From SAR324 cluster bacterium (GTDB taxonomy: Bacteria; SAR324; NAC60-12): a stretch of DNA of 50,150 bases. The translations under genes and the position numbers were made by a program. The notes beneath the pieces are model-generated. The model made no database searches. It worked only from the letters and a program-made list of their open reading frames with translations, and was not told the origin of the DNA. This document shows, piece by piece, positions 1 through 9,753 of this stretch. Location of the stretch: NCBI GenBank assembly GCA_015231885.1, contig JADGAT010000033.1, forward strand, positions 1 through 50,150, read 5' to 3'. Each line of letters begins with the position of its first letter. Position 1 is the first letter of the stretch.

Positions 1-293
1 ATGCGCCCGATAAAACGCCTTGAACCTCGATGAAAATCCTGCGTAACTTTCACATGTTATTATTTTCGCCTTCCTGAAGGATTCGTGTAGACAACATTTC
101 TTTTTTGTTCATTCTGTTCATGAGATTATCTGGCAAAATTGTTCAAGGAAAACTCTTTTATGGACATGTATATTGCCAATTCATGAATAAATGTGGTAGG
201 AAAATATGAAGACAACAAGAAAGACCTTGTCAGATGATTATTTGGCTTGCGTGACTTGTTAAGTGGGGAAAAATAACTTGAGAGGAGAATAAA
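1..293. other. leader region, no gene seen
   Basis: No convincing coding sequence is visible on either strand. It is the upstream region of the FeS flavoprotein gene at 294, which has a clear ribosome-binding site (AGGAG about 6 bases before the ATG). A TGGCAA-type string near 134 is not followed by a convincing -12 element, so I do not call a promoter. Confidence 0.4.
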
Positions 294-1925
294 ATGACAA
301 TAACTGCTGGAGACATGACATCCGCCCCTGATCTAACCAAACCCAGAGTTGGCACAGGGCCCATCCGTACAAAACATCCTGTTTATGTTGATTTTCTTCC
401 TCCCTGCAATAATGCATGCCCTGCTGGAGAAGACATCCAGGCATGGCTGGCATTGGCACAGGCCGGGAAATATGAACAAGCGTGGCAGGCATTAATTCGA
501 GACAATCCCATGCCTGCGATTCATGGCAGGGTCTGTTATCACCCTTGTGAAGACAGCTGCAATCGAGCTTTTATTGATGGTGCCGTCAGTATTCATGCCG
601 TTGAACGATTTTTAGGAGATATGGCCCTGAAAGAGGGGTGGAAACCGGAGTATGATGCGGAACCCAGCGGCAAAAGAGTTTTAGTGGTTGGAGGAGGCCC
701 CAGCGGTTTGTCGGCGGCCTACCATCTCACTCGCCTTGGACATGATGTAGAAATTCATGAAGCCGGCCCGGTGGCCGGAGGCATGATGCATTTTGGAATT
801 CCAGCTTACCGTCTTCCTCGTACTGAGTTAAAAAATGAGATCCAGCGCATTGAAGACATGGGAGTGAAAATTATTCTTAATCACAAAGTGGACAACATAC
901 TGGAAGAGAAAGCATCGGGTAATTTTGATGCGGTCTTCATTGCAATTGGTGCCCATATTAGTAAGAAAGTAAATATTCCAACTCAGGATGCCGGAAAGAT
1001 TCTAGATGCCGTCAGTTTTTTGCGAGACGTTCAATCCGGAGAACCTCCAAAACTCGGAAGACGTGTGGCGATCTATGGCGGGGGAAATACAGCAATGGAT
1101 GCAGCTCGCACAGCAAAACGACTTGGTGCTGATGATGCCTTCATTATCTACCGTCGAGACCGTGAGAGCATGCCGGCGCATGAAGAAGAAGCCGATGATG
1201 CATTGAAAGAAGGGGTTAAGATCAAATGGCTGCGTACCATCAAAGAAATCGATCAAACCAAGTTCACCGTCGAAATCATGGAGTTGGATGAAAATAACCG
1301 TCCTCAATCCACAGGACGGTACGAAACCCTTGAGGCCGACTCGCTTGTTCTTGCATTGGGTCAGGATTCGGACACTGAGTTTTTGAAAAAAGTACCGGAT
1401 ATTGAATTCAAATGGGGAACAACGGTGATGGTTGGTAAAGATATGATGACGGGTCACGCAGGTATTTTTGCCGGTGGAGACATGGTACCCAGTGAGCGCA
1501 CTGTTACGGTTGCCGTGGGGCATGGAAAAAAAGCGGCACGGTGCATTGACGGGTATCTGCGTGATGTTCCTTATGAAAAGGATCCCAAACACCTGATAGT
1601 GGGGCACGAAAAGCTGCACATCTGGTACAAAACGCTTGCTCCAAAATCTGAGCAATCCGAATTGCCTCTGGATCAGCGTAAAGACAGTTTTGATGAAATC
1701 TTACAAGGATTGAATAAAACGGAGGCTTTGTTTGAATCAAGACGCTGTTTTTCATGCGGAAACTGCTTTGAATGTGACGGCTGTTTTGGCTCCTGTCCAG
1801 AAGATGCCATTATCAAACTGGGGCCTGGGAAGCGCTATCAGTACAACTATGAGCGTTGTACAGGCTGCGCCGTCTGCTACGAACAGTGTCCTTGTCATGC
1901 CATTGAAATGGTTTCTGAAAAATAA
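294..1925 (+). CDS. GltD-like NAD(P)/FAD oxidoreductase with FeS clusters (PFOR partner)
   Basis: A 543-residue cytoplasmic flavoprotein of the glutamate-synthase beta-subunit family. An N-terminal FeS-binding helical domain shows Cys38, Cys42, Cys81, Cys85 and Cys89. An FAD-binding Rossmann motif (GGGPSG) lies at 133-138, and a second dinucleotide motif (GGGNTAMD) near 260 fits NAD(P)H. The C-terminus adds a ferredoxin-like domain with a Cys-rich run from Cys485 and a second CxxCxxCxxxC set from Cys522, so two more [4Fe-4S] clusters are likely. No glutamate synthase large subunit is nearby. The PFOR gene starts 19 bases after the stop, so I infer that it passes electrons between PFOR or ferredoxin and NAD(P). 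The start is set by AGGAG before the ATG. The family is certain; the exact partner is inferred. Confidence 0.88.
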   Translation: MTITAGDMTSAPDLTKPRVGTGPIRTKHPVYVDFLPPCNNACPAGEDIQAWLALAQAGKYEQAWQALIRDNPMPAIHGRVCYHPCEDSCNRAFIDGAVSIHAVERFLGDMALKEGWKPEYDAEPSGKRVLVVGGGPSGLSAAYHLTRLGHDVEIHEAGPVAGGMMHFGIPAYRLPRTELKNEIQRIEDMGVKIILNHKVDNILEEKASGNFDAVFIAIGAHISKKVNIPTQDAGKILDAVSFLRDVQSGEPPKLGRRVAIYGGGNTAMDAARTAKRLGADDAFIIYRRDRESMPAHEEEADDALKEGVKIKWLRTIKEIDQTKFTVEIMELDENNRPQSTGRYETLEADSLVLALGQDSDTEFLKKVPDIEFKWGTTVMVGKDMMTGHAGIFAGGDMVPSERTVTVAVGHGKKAARCIDGYLRDVPYEKDPKHLIVGHEKLHIWYKTLAPKSEQSELPLDQRKDSFDEILQGLNKTEALFESRRCFSCGNCFECDGCFGSCPEDAIIKLGPGKRYQYNYERCTGCAVCYEQCPCHAIEMVSEK

Positions 1926-1944
1926 TGCTAGGGAGGAGAATACA

Positions 1945-4900
1945 ATGACAAATCAAAATAGAGTTGCAACCATTGATGGAAATGAAGCAACGGCCTATGT
2001 CGCATACCGGGTCACGGAAGTGTGTGCCATTTATCCGATCACTCCATCCTCAGCAATGGCTGAACATGCAGAAGAATGGTCAACCCAGGGAGTGCAGAAT
2101 ATATGGGGCAATGTGCCTGAGGTGATTGAAATGCAGAGTGAAGGTGGTGCTGCAGGGGCTGTTCATGGTTCGTTGCAGACAGGAGCATTGACGACGACAT
2201 TCACTGCGTCTCAAGGTTTGCTTCTGATGCTTCCGAATATGTATAAAATTGCAGGCGAGTTGACGTCTGCCGTATTTCATGTAGCCGCTCGTTCTTTGGC
2301 AGCCCAGGGATTGTCCATATTTGGAGATCATGCGGATGTGATGTCTGCCAGAATGACAGGATTTGCGATGCTGGCATCGGCTTCTGTTCAAGAAGCTCAT
2401 GATATGGCACTTATTGCACATGCCGCTGCCTTGAAAGCACGGGTGCCTTTTATTCATTTTTTTGACGGATTCCGGACCTCTCATGAAGTGAATAAACTGG
2501 TCATGCTATCGGATGAACAAATCCGGGCTATGATTGATGATGAACTGGTGTATGCTCATCGAAAACGCGCGTTGAATCCAGACAATCCTTTTATTCGCGG
2601 TACTGCACAAAACCCGGATGTGTATTTTCAGGGAAGGGAAAGTGCAAATCCTTATTATGCAAAAACACCTGCGATTGTCTTAGAAATGATGGAGCAGTTT
2701 GAGAAGCTCACTGGACGTCAATACCGATTGTTTCAGTATGTGGGAGCTCCGAAGGCAGAACAGGTTATTGTTGTGATAGGATCTGCAGTTGAAACAGTCC
2801 AGGAAACCGTGAAGGTACTGCAATCCCAAGGAGAGAAAGTGGGTATTATCCAGGTTCGATTGTATCGTCCCTTCTCCACAAAGGCTTTGGTAGAAGCTCT
2901 CCCCAAGACAGTAAAATCCATAGCCGTCCTGGATCGTACCAAAGAACCAGGGTCGACAGGAGAACCCCTTTATTTGGATGTGGTCTCCAGCTTGGTCGAA
3001 GCATTGACCAAAGGGCAGATAGAAAAGATGCCAAAGGTCATTGGTGGACGGTACGGTCTGTCCTCTAAAGAATTCACACCGGCCATGGTCAAAGTGATTT
3101 TTGATGAGCTGAAAAAAGAAGAGTCCAAGAACCATTTTACTATCGGAATCAATGATGATGTTTCTCACACCAGCCTGGATTATGACCCTGCTTTTGACAT
3201 TGAACCCGATTTTGTAACACGGGCCATGTTTTTTGGTCTGGGAGCGGATGGAACCGTAGGTGCCAATAAAAACAGCATTAAAATTATTGGAGAAAATACA
3301 GATTTGTACGCCCAGGGGTATTTTGTCTATGATTCGAAAAAGTCAGGTTCTCAAACAATTTCCCATTTGCGTTTCGGTAAGGAACCGATTCGAGCGCCTT
3401 ATTTGATTTCAAAAGCAAATTTCATTGCATGCCACAAGTTCAACTTTTTGGAAAAGATGGATGTGCTCAAAAATGCAATGGAAGGTACGATCTTTTTATT
3501 GAACAGCCCTTATCCTCCTGATAGGGTTTGGGATGAGCTGCCACGCCCTATTCAGCAGACGATACTTGACAAACAAATAAAACTGTATGTCATTGATGCG
3601 TTTCAAGTGGCTATTGCCACAGGCATGGGACGCCGAATCAATACCATCATGCAGACTTGTTTTTTTGCTATTTCAGGAATCCTTCCCCGGGAAGAGGCCA
3701 TTCAGCAAATCAAAAAGGCGATTGAAAAAACCTATTTTACTAAGGGGCAGGCCATGATTGAACAAAACTTTCAGGCTGTGGATGCAACCCTGGCGCATTT
3801 ACATGAAGTGAAAATACCAGACGCGGTAACCAGCTCCCAGGAATTTCAATCCGTGGTTCCAGCCAATGCCCCCGATTTTGTTCAAAACGTAACGGCGATG
3901 ATGCTTCGGGGGGAAGGGGATGATTTACCTGTCAGTGCTCTTCCCATCGATGGCACTTACCCCAGCGGAACCACCCAATGGGAAAAACGAAATGTTTCAG
4001 AATTTGTTCCTGTATGGGAATCCAATCTCTGTATCCAGTGCGGCAACTGCAGCTTTGTTTGTCCTCATGGAGTGATACGGGCTAAATTTTATAATGAAGC
4101 TTACTTGAAATCGGCGCCAGATACGTTTCAGTCCGCATTAATCAGTGCCCGGGGATTTCCAGAAACACGGTACACTCTCCAGATTTATGCGGAAGATTGT
4201 ACAGGATGCAATCTCTGTGTGATGGCCTGTCCAGCCATAAGCCTGGAAGACAACACGGTCAAGGCCATCAATATGAAGCCAAAAGATTTGATCCTGGAAG
4301 AATCAAAGGACAACATTAAGTTTTTTGAATCCCTCCCTGTCAACGAACGGGCCAGTGTTGATTTTTCTGCAATTCGGGGTGTTCAGTTTCTTTCTCCTTT
4401 GTTTGAATTTTCTGGAGCCTGTGCAGGCTGTGGAGAAACTCCGTATGTGAAACTGCTTTCCCAATTGTTCGGTCCCCGCTTGATTGTAGCCAATGCGACA
4501 GGCTGTTCGTCGATTTATGGAGGCAATCTGCCTACCACTCCCTGGACGGTGAACCAGGAAGGACAGGGACCGGCATGGTCCAATTCTTTATTTGAAGACA
4601 ATGCCGAATTTGGATTGGGAATGCGGATTACCGCGGACAAGCACATGAGCCTTGCCAAGGAACTTCTGGAAGAACTCCGTCAAGAACTGGGGGATGATCT
4701 GGTCAATGCCCTGATTCATTCACAACAACAGGTTGGTGCCGATATCAGAGCTCAACGCTCCCGTGTTCGGGAATTGAAAGAAAAATTAAAATTCATGAGT
4801 TCTCCCAAAGCAAAAAATCTATTGTCCGTTGTGGATCAGCTGGTTCGACGCAGCATCTGGCTCATTGGAGGTGATGGCTGGGCCTATGATATTGGATCTG

Positions 4901-5517
4901 CCGGATTGGACCATGTGTTAGCCAGCAGCCGGAATATCAACGTACTGGTGCTGGACACTGAAGTCTATTCCAACACAGGCGGTCAAATGTCGAAGTCCAC
5001 TCCTACGGCGGCAACAGCCAAGTTTGCTGCAGCAGGAAAACGCATTGATAAAAAGGATTTGGCCATGCAGGCAATTTCTTATGGTAATGTTTATGTAGCC
5101 CGGATTGCCATGGGGGCCAACCCACAGCAAACACTGACCGCTATCCGTGAGGCAGAAGAATATCCAGGACCCTCTCTGATTTTGTCATACAGTCATTGTA
5201 TTGCTCATGGTTTTAATATTTCACAAGGACTGCAGCAGCAAAATCTGGCTGTAGCCAGCGGACACTGGCCTTTGATGCGCTATAATCCTGAATTGAGAAA
5301 GGTGGGAGTGAATCCATTCATTCTGGATTCTCCTCGTCCAACCATTCGGTTGAAAGATTATGCTTACAACGAAATGCGTTATAAAATTCTGACTCGGACT
5401 CATCCTGAGGAGGCCAAGCGGTTGATGAATGTAGCACAGACTGCTGTCGATATACGCTGGGATACTTATGAGAAAATGGCATCACTCAATGCCTCGGAGT
5501 TCCGACCCATTGTTTGA
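1945..5517 (+). CDS. nifJ: pyruvate:ferredoxin (flavodoxin) oxidoreductase
   Basis: A single-chain PFOR of 1190 residues, the usual length. It oxidises pyruvate with CoA to acetyl-CoA and CO2 and reduces ferredoxin or flavodoxin in the cytoplasm. The domain I motif PITPSS is at 31-36. A two-cluster ferredoxin domain has CxxCxxCxxxCP sets starting near Cys696 and Cys752. The thiamine-diphosphate domain follows, with GACAGCGETPY near 824 and GDGWAYDIG near 976. The open frame extends 71 codons upstream into the preceding gene. The ATG at 1945 is chosen because GGGAGGAG sits 7 bases before it and the protein then starts as the family does. It is co-directional with the FeS flavoprotein and the sensor kinases downstream. 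Confidence 0.96.
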   Translation: MTNQNRVATIDGNEATAYVAYRVTEVCAIYPITPSSAMAEHAEEWSTQGVQNIWGNVPEVIEMQSEGGAAGAVHGSLQTGALTTTFTASQGLLLMLPNMYKIAGELTSAVFHVAARSLAAQGLSIFGDHADVMSARMTGFAMLASASVQEAHDMALIAHAAALKARVPFIHFFDGFRTSHEVNKLVMLSDEQIRAMIDDELVYAHRKRALNPDNPFIRGTAQNPDVYFQGRESANPYYAKTPAIVLEMMEQFEKLTGRQYRLFQYVGAPKAEQVIVVIGSAVETVQETVKVLQSQGEKVGIIQVRLYRPFSTKALVEALPKTVKSIAVLDRTKEPGSTGEPLYLDVVSSLVEALTKGQIEKMPKVIGGRYGLSSKEFTPAMVKVIFDELKKEESKNHFTIGINDDVSHTSLDYDPAFDIEPDFVTRAMFFGLGADGTVGANKNSIKIIGENTDLYAQGYFVYDSKKSGSQTISHLRFGKEPIRAPYLISKANFIACHKFNFLEKMDVLKNAMEGTIFLLNSPYPPDRVWDELPRPIQQTILDKQIKLYVIDAFQVAIATGMGRRINTIMQTCFFAISGILPREEAIQQIKKAIEKTYFTKGQAMIEQNFQAVDATLAHLHEVKIPDAVTSSQEFQSVVPANAPDFVQNVTAMMLRGEGDDLPVSALPIDGTYPSGTTQWEKRNVSEFVPVWESNLCIQCGNCSFVCPHGVIRAKFYNEAYLKSAPDTFQSALISARGFPETRYTLQIYAEDCTGCNLCVMACPAISLEDNTVKAINMKPKDLILEESKDNIKFFESLPVNERASVDFSAIRGVQFLSPLFEFSGACAGCGETPYVKLLSQLFGPRLIVANATGCSSIYGGNLPTTPWTVNQEGQGPAWSNSLFEDNAEFGLGMRITADKHMSLAKELLEELRQELGDDLVNALIHSQQQVGADIRAQRSRVRELKEKLKFMSSPKAKNLLSVVDQLVRRSIWLIGGDGWAYDIGSAGLDHVLASSRNINVLVLDTEVYSNTGGQMSKSTPTAATAKFAAAGKRIDKKDLAMQAISYGNVYVARIAMGANPQQTLTAIREAEEYPGPSLILSYSHCIAHGFNISQGLQQQNLAVASGHWPLMRYNPELRKVGVNPFILDSPRPTIRLKDYAYNEMRYKILTRTHPEEAKRLMNVAQTAVDIRWDTYEKMASLNASEFRPIV

Positions 5518-5538
5518 TTTTTGTTAATTAAGGAGGGG

Positions 5539-6672
5539 ATGTCACACAAGAAAAGTATTGTCGAGACGGCGTACCAGTATTTACTGGATCAGGCTCCTGT
5601 TTTTTTTCTTTTACTGGATCAGAAAGGCCGCATTATTGATGCAAATCAATACACATTTGATCTGGCAGGAGCTGACATTCGTCAAAAAATGCTGAAAGAT
5701 GTTTTTGTTGATTTTTCTGAATTGATGAACCTTGACGATCTGGTGAAAGATCCTCCCAGAGTCCATTTGCTGAATGTCACAACATTTACCGGACTGCCTC
5801 AGACCTTTTATTTTAATTTCTTTGATCTGGGAGAGCAAATTCTTGTTTTCGGAAAGTTAGATGTTGGAGAAGTAGAAACTCTGCGGAAGGATTTTCTCTC
5901 CTTGAATCATGAGTTGAATAACCTAACTCGTGAGCTGCATAAAAAAAACACAGAGTTGGAAAAATTGAATGCCCTGAAAAACCAATTTTTGGGGATGGCC
6001 GCCCATGACCTTCGCAAACCCATCAGTGTGATCCAAGCCTATAGTGAATTTCTGGTTGATGAGATTGCCAGTGGTTTGAGCGAGGAGCATCGTGAATTTC
6101 TAGATATCATTCAAATGTCCAGTGAATTCATGAGTCGACTGATTGATGAGTTTCTTGATGTTTCCATCATTGAGTCTGGTCAGTTTGAATTGAATCTGCT
6201 GCTGCATGACCTGTCCTCAGTGATTAAGAAAAGCTTAAACCTGAATAATATTTTGGCAGAGAAAAAACAAATCAAACTCCTGCTGATGCATGAAGACGGC
6301 AATGGTGCGGGACAAGAACAATTTATAATGATGGATGGTCCAAAAATAGAGCAGGTTATCAACAACCTGGTTTCCAATGCCATCGAATATTCTCAGCCAA
6401 ACACAGAAGTGACCATCATGGTTTCCAGTTATGACGATCGGTTGAAAGTTGCCGTCAGAGATGAAGGTGTGGGAATCTCTCCTGATGAAACAGAAAGGTT
6501 GTTCAAACCATTTGGCAGAACCAGTGCAAAAAAGACCTCTGGCGAAAAAAGCACAGGACTGGGTCTTGCCATTGCTCGTAAAATTATTGAAGCCCACCGG
6601 GGAACCATTGATGTGGAAAGTGAAATTGGGAAGGGATCAACTTTCTTTTTTTCCATCCCCAAAAACAATTGA
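5539..6672 (+). CDS. PAS-type sensor histidine kinase
   Basis: A soluble histidine kinase of 377 residues with no membrane segment. A PAS-like sensor (about 10-120) is followed by a coiled coil, the HisKA helix with AAHDLRKP (His156), an N-box near Asn275, a G1 box (DEGVGIS) and a G2 box (STGLGLA). It probably senses an internal signal and phosphorylates a response regulator. It starts 21 bases after the PFOR stop and ends 10 bases before the hybrid regulator, so the three are probably cotranscribed and the signal may be redox or energy state (inference). The ATG at 5539 follows AGGAGGGG with unusually short spacing; a TTG at 5521 is the alternative start. Confidence 0.88.
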   Translation: MSHKKSIVETAYQYLLDQAPVFFLLLDQKGRIIDANQYTFDLAGADIRQKMLKDVFVDFSELMNLDDLVKDPPRVHLLNVTTFTGLPQTFYFNFFDLGEQILVFGKLDVGEVETLRKDFLSLNHELNNLTRELHKKNTELEKLNALKNQFLGMAAHDLRKPISVIQAYSEFLVDEIASGLSEEHREFLDIIQMSSEFMSRLIDEFLDVSIIESGQFELNLLLHDLSSVIKKSLNLNNILAEKKQIKLLLMHEDGNGAGQEQFIMMDGPKIEQVINNLVSNAIEYSQPNTEVTIMVSSYDDRLKVAVRDEGVGISPDETERLFKPFGRTSAKKTSGEKSTGLGLAIARKIIEAHRGTIDVESEIGKGSTFFFSIPKNN

Positions 6673-6682
6673 ATGTAAACGC

Positions 6683-8614
6683 ATGGAAAAGCCTATTAAA
6701 ATACTGGTTGTCGAAGATGACCCTCAAATTCGTTTTGCCTCTACACGGACATTGAAATCAGCAGGTTATGAGGTAATGGAAGCATCGACGGGGACTGATG
6801 GATTACGATTGGCTACTCAAGAAAAACCAGACCTGGTTCTGCTCGATATAGGCCTTCCCGGTATTGACGGCTTTGAGATATGCCGACGTATCAAGCAAAG
6901 TCCAGAATTAAAAAATATATATGTGATGATGGCTTCTGGCAGTATGACCGACTCTGATCATCAAATAGAAGGGCTTGAGCTGGGTGCGGACGGTTATGTT
7001 ATCAGGCCTATTCCCAATAAGGAGCTTTTGGCTCGTGTGCAGTCGATTTTACGTCTGAAGCAAACAGAAGATAAGCTGCGTTTACATCAAGATTATCTGG
7101 ATAACATCCTCAAGTCGATGGCTGACATGCTGATTGTTGTTGATCCGGATCTAAGCATCAGGACGATCAATCAAACGGCCTGTGATTTGTTGGGCTATGA
7201 AGAAAGCGAACTCATTGGTGAAACGATCAGAATTATTTTTGAGGGAGACGGACCACAACTCTTTCATGAGGAAGATGGCTCTACCGCAGAGACGCCTGCC
7301 GTGGAAATTGAAAAGTTGATTGAACGGGGGCTTGTTCATAATATTGAAACCTCCTGTTTGGCAAAAGATGGTAAAAAAATCCCTGTCTTATTGTCAGGTT
7401 CGGTCATGCGGGATGAGGGGGGGCTGATTCAAGGCATCGTTTGTATTGTCCATGATATCACCAACAGAAAGACGTTGGAATCCCAGCTTCGTCGCGCTCA
7501 AAAAATGGAAGCGATAGGCGTCTTAACCGGGGGGATTGCCCATGAATTCAACAATTTGCTTTCTCCTATCCTGGGATATACCGAAATCCTGCTTGAAGAA
7601 AAATCAAAGAACGATCCCGATACTGCCCATTTGAACAAGATATACACAGCAGGCAATAGAGCCGCACGCCTCGTTCGGCAAATGCTGGCTTATGGGCGGC
7701 AATCCATGTCTCAGAAAACACCTGTCCGATTAGAGGACATTGTAGAAGATACCATCACACTGCTCAATAATACAATTGCTCCTAACATTTCAATCAAAAA
7801 AGAAATAGAAGTGAATTTATCTCCAATTCTTGGCATGCCTGGTGAGATCCATCAACTGGCTCTCAACTTGTGTATCAATGCGAGCCATGCCATGCCAGAC
7901 GGAGGCAACTTGACGATTCGTGTGAAAGACGAAGGTTTACGGAAATTCATTAGTTCAGAAGGAGAATCCCTGGAAGGTCATTTTGTCAGTTTGTGTGTCT
8001 CCGACACAGGTCTCGGTATAGATTCAGACACAATAGAACGGATTTTTGATCCTTTTTTTACGACAAAAGAAGTGGGGCAGGGCTCTGGATTGGGACTATC
8101 GGTTGTACAGGGAATTGTTGAGCAGCATAAAGGTCATATCGAAGTAAAAAGCGAGCTTGGAAAAGGAAGCGCATTTCATGTTTATTTTCTCACAGCACAA
8201 GAAGAAGATAAACCTCCTGTTGTGAAAAACAAACCATTGTCCAAAGGAAATGAAAGAGTTTTGCTGGTTGATGATGAGCCCATGATTACCAATTTATCCT
8301 CAGACATGCTCACCAGATTGGGATATAATGTGACAGCGTTTTTAAATGGAGAAGACGCTTTAAAGGCATTTATAGAGAATCCTCAAGGGTTTGACCTGGT
8401 CATGACTGATTATGGTATGCCTAAGATGAATGGTAAAGAGTTAGGGACACAAATAAAGAAAATTCGTCCTGACATTCCAATTATTCTGTTTACAGGCTAT
8501 GGTGATTTGATTGCAAAAGAGGATATTCATACCTGGGGAATGGATGACCTGCTGATGAAACCCCTTAAACTTAAAAAAATCAGTGAGGTTTTAAGGAGTG
8601 TATTGGATAAATAA
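6683..8614 (+). CDS. hybrid receiver-PAS-histidine kinase-receiver protein
   Basis: A 643-residue soluble multidomain signalling protein. An N-terminal receiver has phospho-acceptor Asp55 in LLDIGLPGIDG. A PAS domain follows (about 135-270), then an NtrB-like HisKA helix with GGIAHEFNNLLSP (His287), a HATPase domain (SGLGLSVVQGIVEQH), and a second receiver with Asp576 in MTDYGMPKMNG. There is no DNA-binding domain, so output is by phosphotransfer. In the first receiver the conserved switch Lys before Pro is Arg (VIRPIPN), while the second keeps MKP. The frame extends upstream through the preceding kinase; the ATG at 6683 is taken because family homology starts there. It is probably a phosphorelay partner of the kinase just upstream. 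Confidence 0.88.
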   Translation: MEKPIKILVVEDDPQIRFASTRTLKSAGYEVMEASTGTDGLRLATQEKPDLVLLDIGLPGIDGFEICRRIKQSPELKNIYVMMASGSMTDSDHQIEGLELGADGYVIRPIPNKELLARVQSILRLKQTEDKLRLHQDYLDNILKSMADMLIVVDPDLSIRTINQTACDLLGYEESELIGETIRIIFEGDGPQLFHEEDGSTAETPAVEIEKLIERGLVHNIETSCLAKDGKKIPVLLSGSVMRDEGGLIQGIVCIVHDITNRKTLESQLRRAQKMEAIGVLTGGIAHEFNNLLSPILGYTEILLEEKSKNDPDTAHLNKIYTAGNRAARLVRQMLAYGRQSMSQKTPVRLEDIVEDTITLLNNTIAPNISIKKEIEVNLSPILGMPGEIHQLALNLCINASHAMPDGGNLTIRVKDEGLRKFISSEGESLEGHFVSLCVSDTGLGIDSDTIERIFDPFFTTKEVGQGSGLGLSVVQGIVEQHKGHIEVKSELGKGSAFHVYFLTAQEEDKPPVVKNKPLSKGNERVLLVDDEPMITNLSSDMLTRLGYNVTAFLNGEDALKAFIENPQGFDLVMTDYGMPKMNGKELGTQIKKIRPDIPIILFTGYGDLIAKEDIHTWGMDDLLMKPLKLKKISEVLRSVLDK

Positions 8615-8636
8615 AAAAGAGGAGAGATCTCTTTTT
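8614..8636. terminator. possible bidirectional terminator
   Basis: An 8-bp perfect inverted repeat (AAAAAGAG, 7-base loop, CTCTTTTT) lies between the converging hybrid kinase and rarD genes. A/T ends give a T tract on either strand. The stem is GC-poor, so termination strength is uncertain. Confidence 0.5.
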
Positions 8637-8641
8637 GAAGA

Positions 8642-9526
8642 TCATCCTGGTTGGGTTTTCATCCAAAAAAGACTCTCGATTGTATAAATCAACAGAGCCA
8701 GCCAAATGGTGCTGAATCCGATCAAACGTGTCAATTCAAAAGGTTCTTCGTAGACAAATACTCCCAGTAAAAATTGTGAAGTAGGAGCAATGTAATGCAG
8801 TACTCCCAGGGTGGCCATCGACACTCTTTGAGCTCCATAAGCAAAAAAAAGCAGTGGCGTTGCTGTGGCAGCACCTGTGACTGCCAGAAGGAGACTGGTG
8901 CTCCATGAGGTATGGCCAAACGTCGATGTGCCGTCTGCTTCAAGATAAAGCAGATAACACAACGCTGGTAAAAACAGCCATAGGGTTTCGATTGTCAAAC
9001 CATCCAATGCATTGAACACCCCCGTCTTTCTCAGTAAACCATAAGCACCAAAGGTCAATGCCAGAATCAAGGCAATCCAAGGGAATGTGCCATAGCTGAA
9101 AGTCAAATACAAAACTCCCATCAGCGCAATGCTTATGGCAATCCATTGTCCACGTCGCAGTCTTTCTCTCAAAAACAACATCCCCAGGACAATCGTGACC
9201 AAGGGATTGATGAAGTAACCTAAACTACTTTCGATAATATATCCCGAATTGACAGCCCAAATGTAGGTATACCAGTTCAATGCTAACAAAGATGCTGTTC
9301 CCAGAAAATAAAACAGGTGTTTGGGGTGTTTTTTTACTTCTTGTAAGAGATTCCAGCGTTTTTGTAAAGTGAGCATCAGAAAAAGGAACAGCAAAGACCA
9401 GGTCATTCGATGACAGAGAATTTCAAGGGCCGGGACGGTTTCGATGGATTTCCAGTAAATCGGAAGAAGACCCCATATCGAGTATGCTAGGATAGTAGCC
9501 AGAACTCCTGAATGTGAATGATTCAT
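8642..9526 (-). CDS. rarD: RarD family EamA-type transporter
   Basis: A 294-residue inner-membrane protein with about ten hydrophobic segments in two EamA halves. The RarD-specific start is recognisable (SIWGLLPIYWKS), as are NWYTYIWAVN and LGYFINPLV in the first half and LGVLHYIAPTSQFLLGV in the second. The RarD group belongs to the drug/metabolite transporter superfamily; the substrate is not established. It stands alone on the minus strand and converges on the sensor kinase cluster. No strong ribosome-binding site is visible before the ATG, but the N-terminus matches the family. Confidence 0.9.
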   Translation of the reverse strand: MNHSHSGVLATILAYSIWGLLPIYWKSIETVPALEILCHRMTWSLLFLFLMLTLQKRWNLLQEVKKHPKHLFYFLGTASLLALNWYTYIWAVNSGYIIESSLGYFINPLVTIVLGMLFLRERLRRGQWIAISIALMGVLYLTFSYGTFPWIALILALTFGAYGLLRKTGVFNALDGLTIETLWLFLPALCYLLYLEADGTSTFGHTSWSTSLLLAVTGAATATPLLFFAYGAQRVSMATLGVLHYIAPTSQFLLGVFVYEEPFELTRLIGFSTIWLALLIYTIESLFWMKTQPG

Positions 9527-9753
9527 CGTTGTATGTCCGTTAGTTCTTTAGCGATAGGTTACAGACGCAATGGAAGGCAGGAGTAGAAAATACTGATCTG
9601 GTTGGAGTATCCAGACACGGCATGGTATATTATATTTATCGTACAAAGTGCAAATTGAATCTGTTATTATTTTCCGAGGTGCGTTACGCTTGAATTGCTC
9701 AATACAGGCTTTGATGCCAGAATCCAGCAAAAGATTATGGGCACAGAATCAAA

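Noticed and set aside
1002..1655. Long minus-strand frame within the FeS flavoprotein gene
   Set aside because: Shadow of a strongly supported gene on the other strand.
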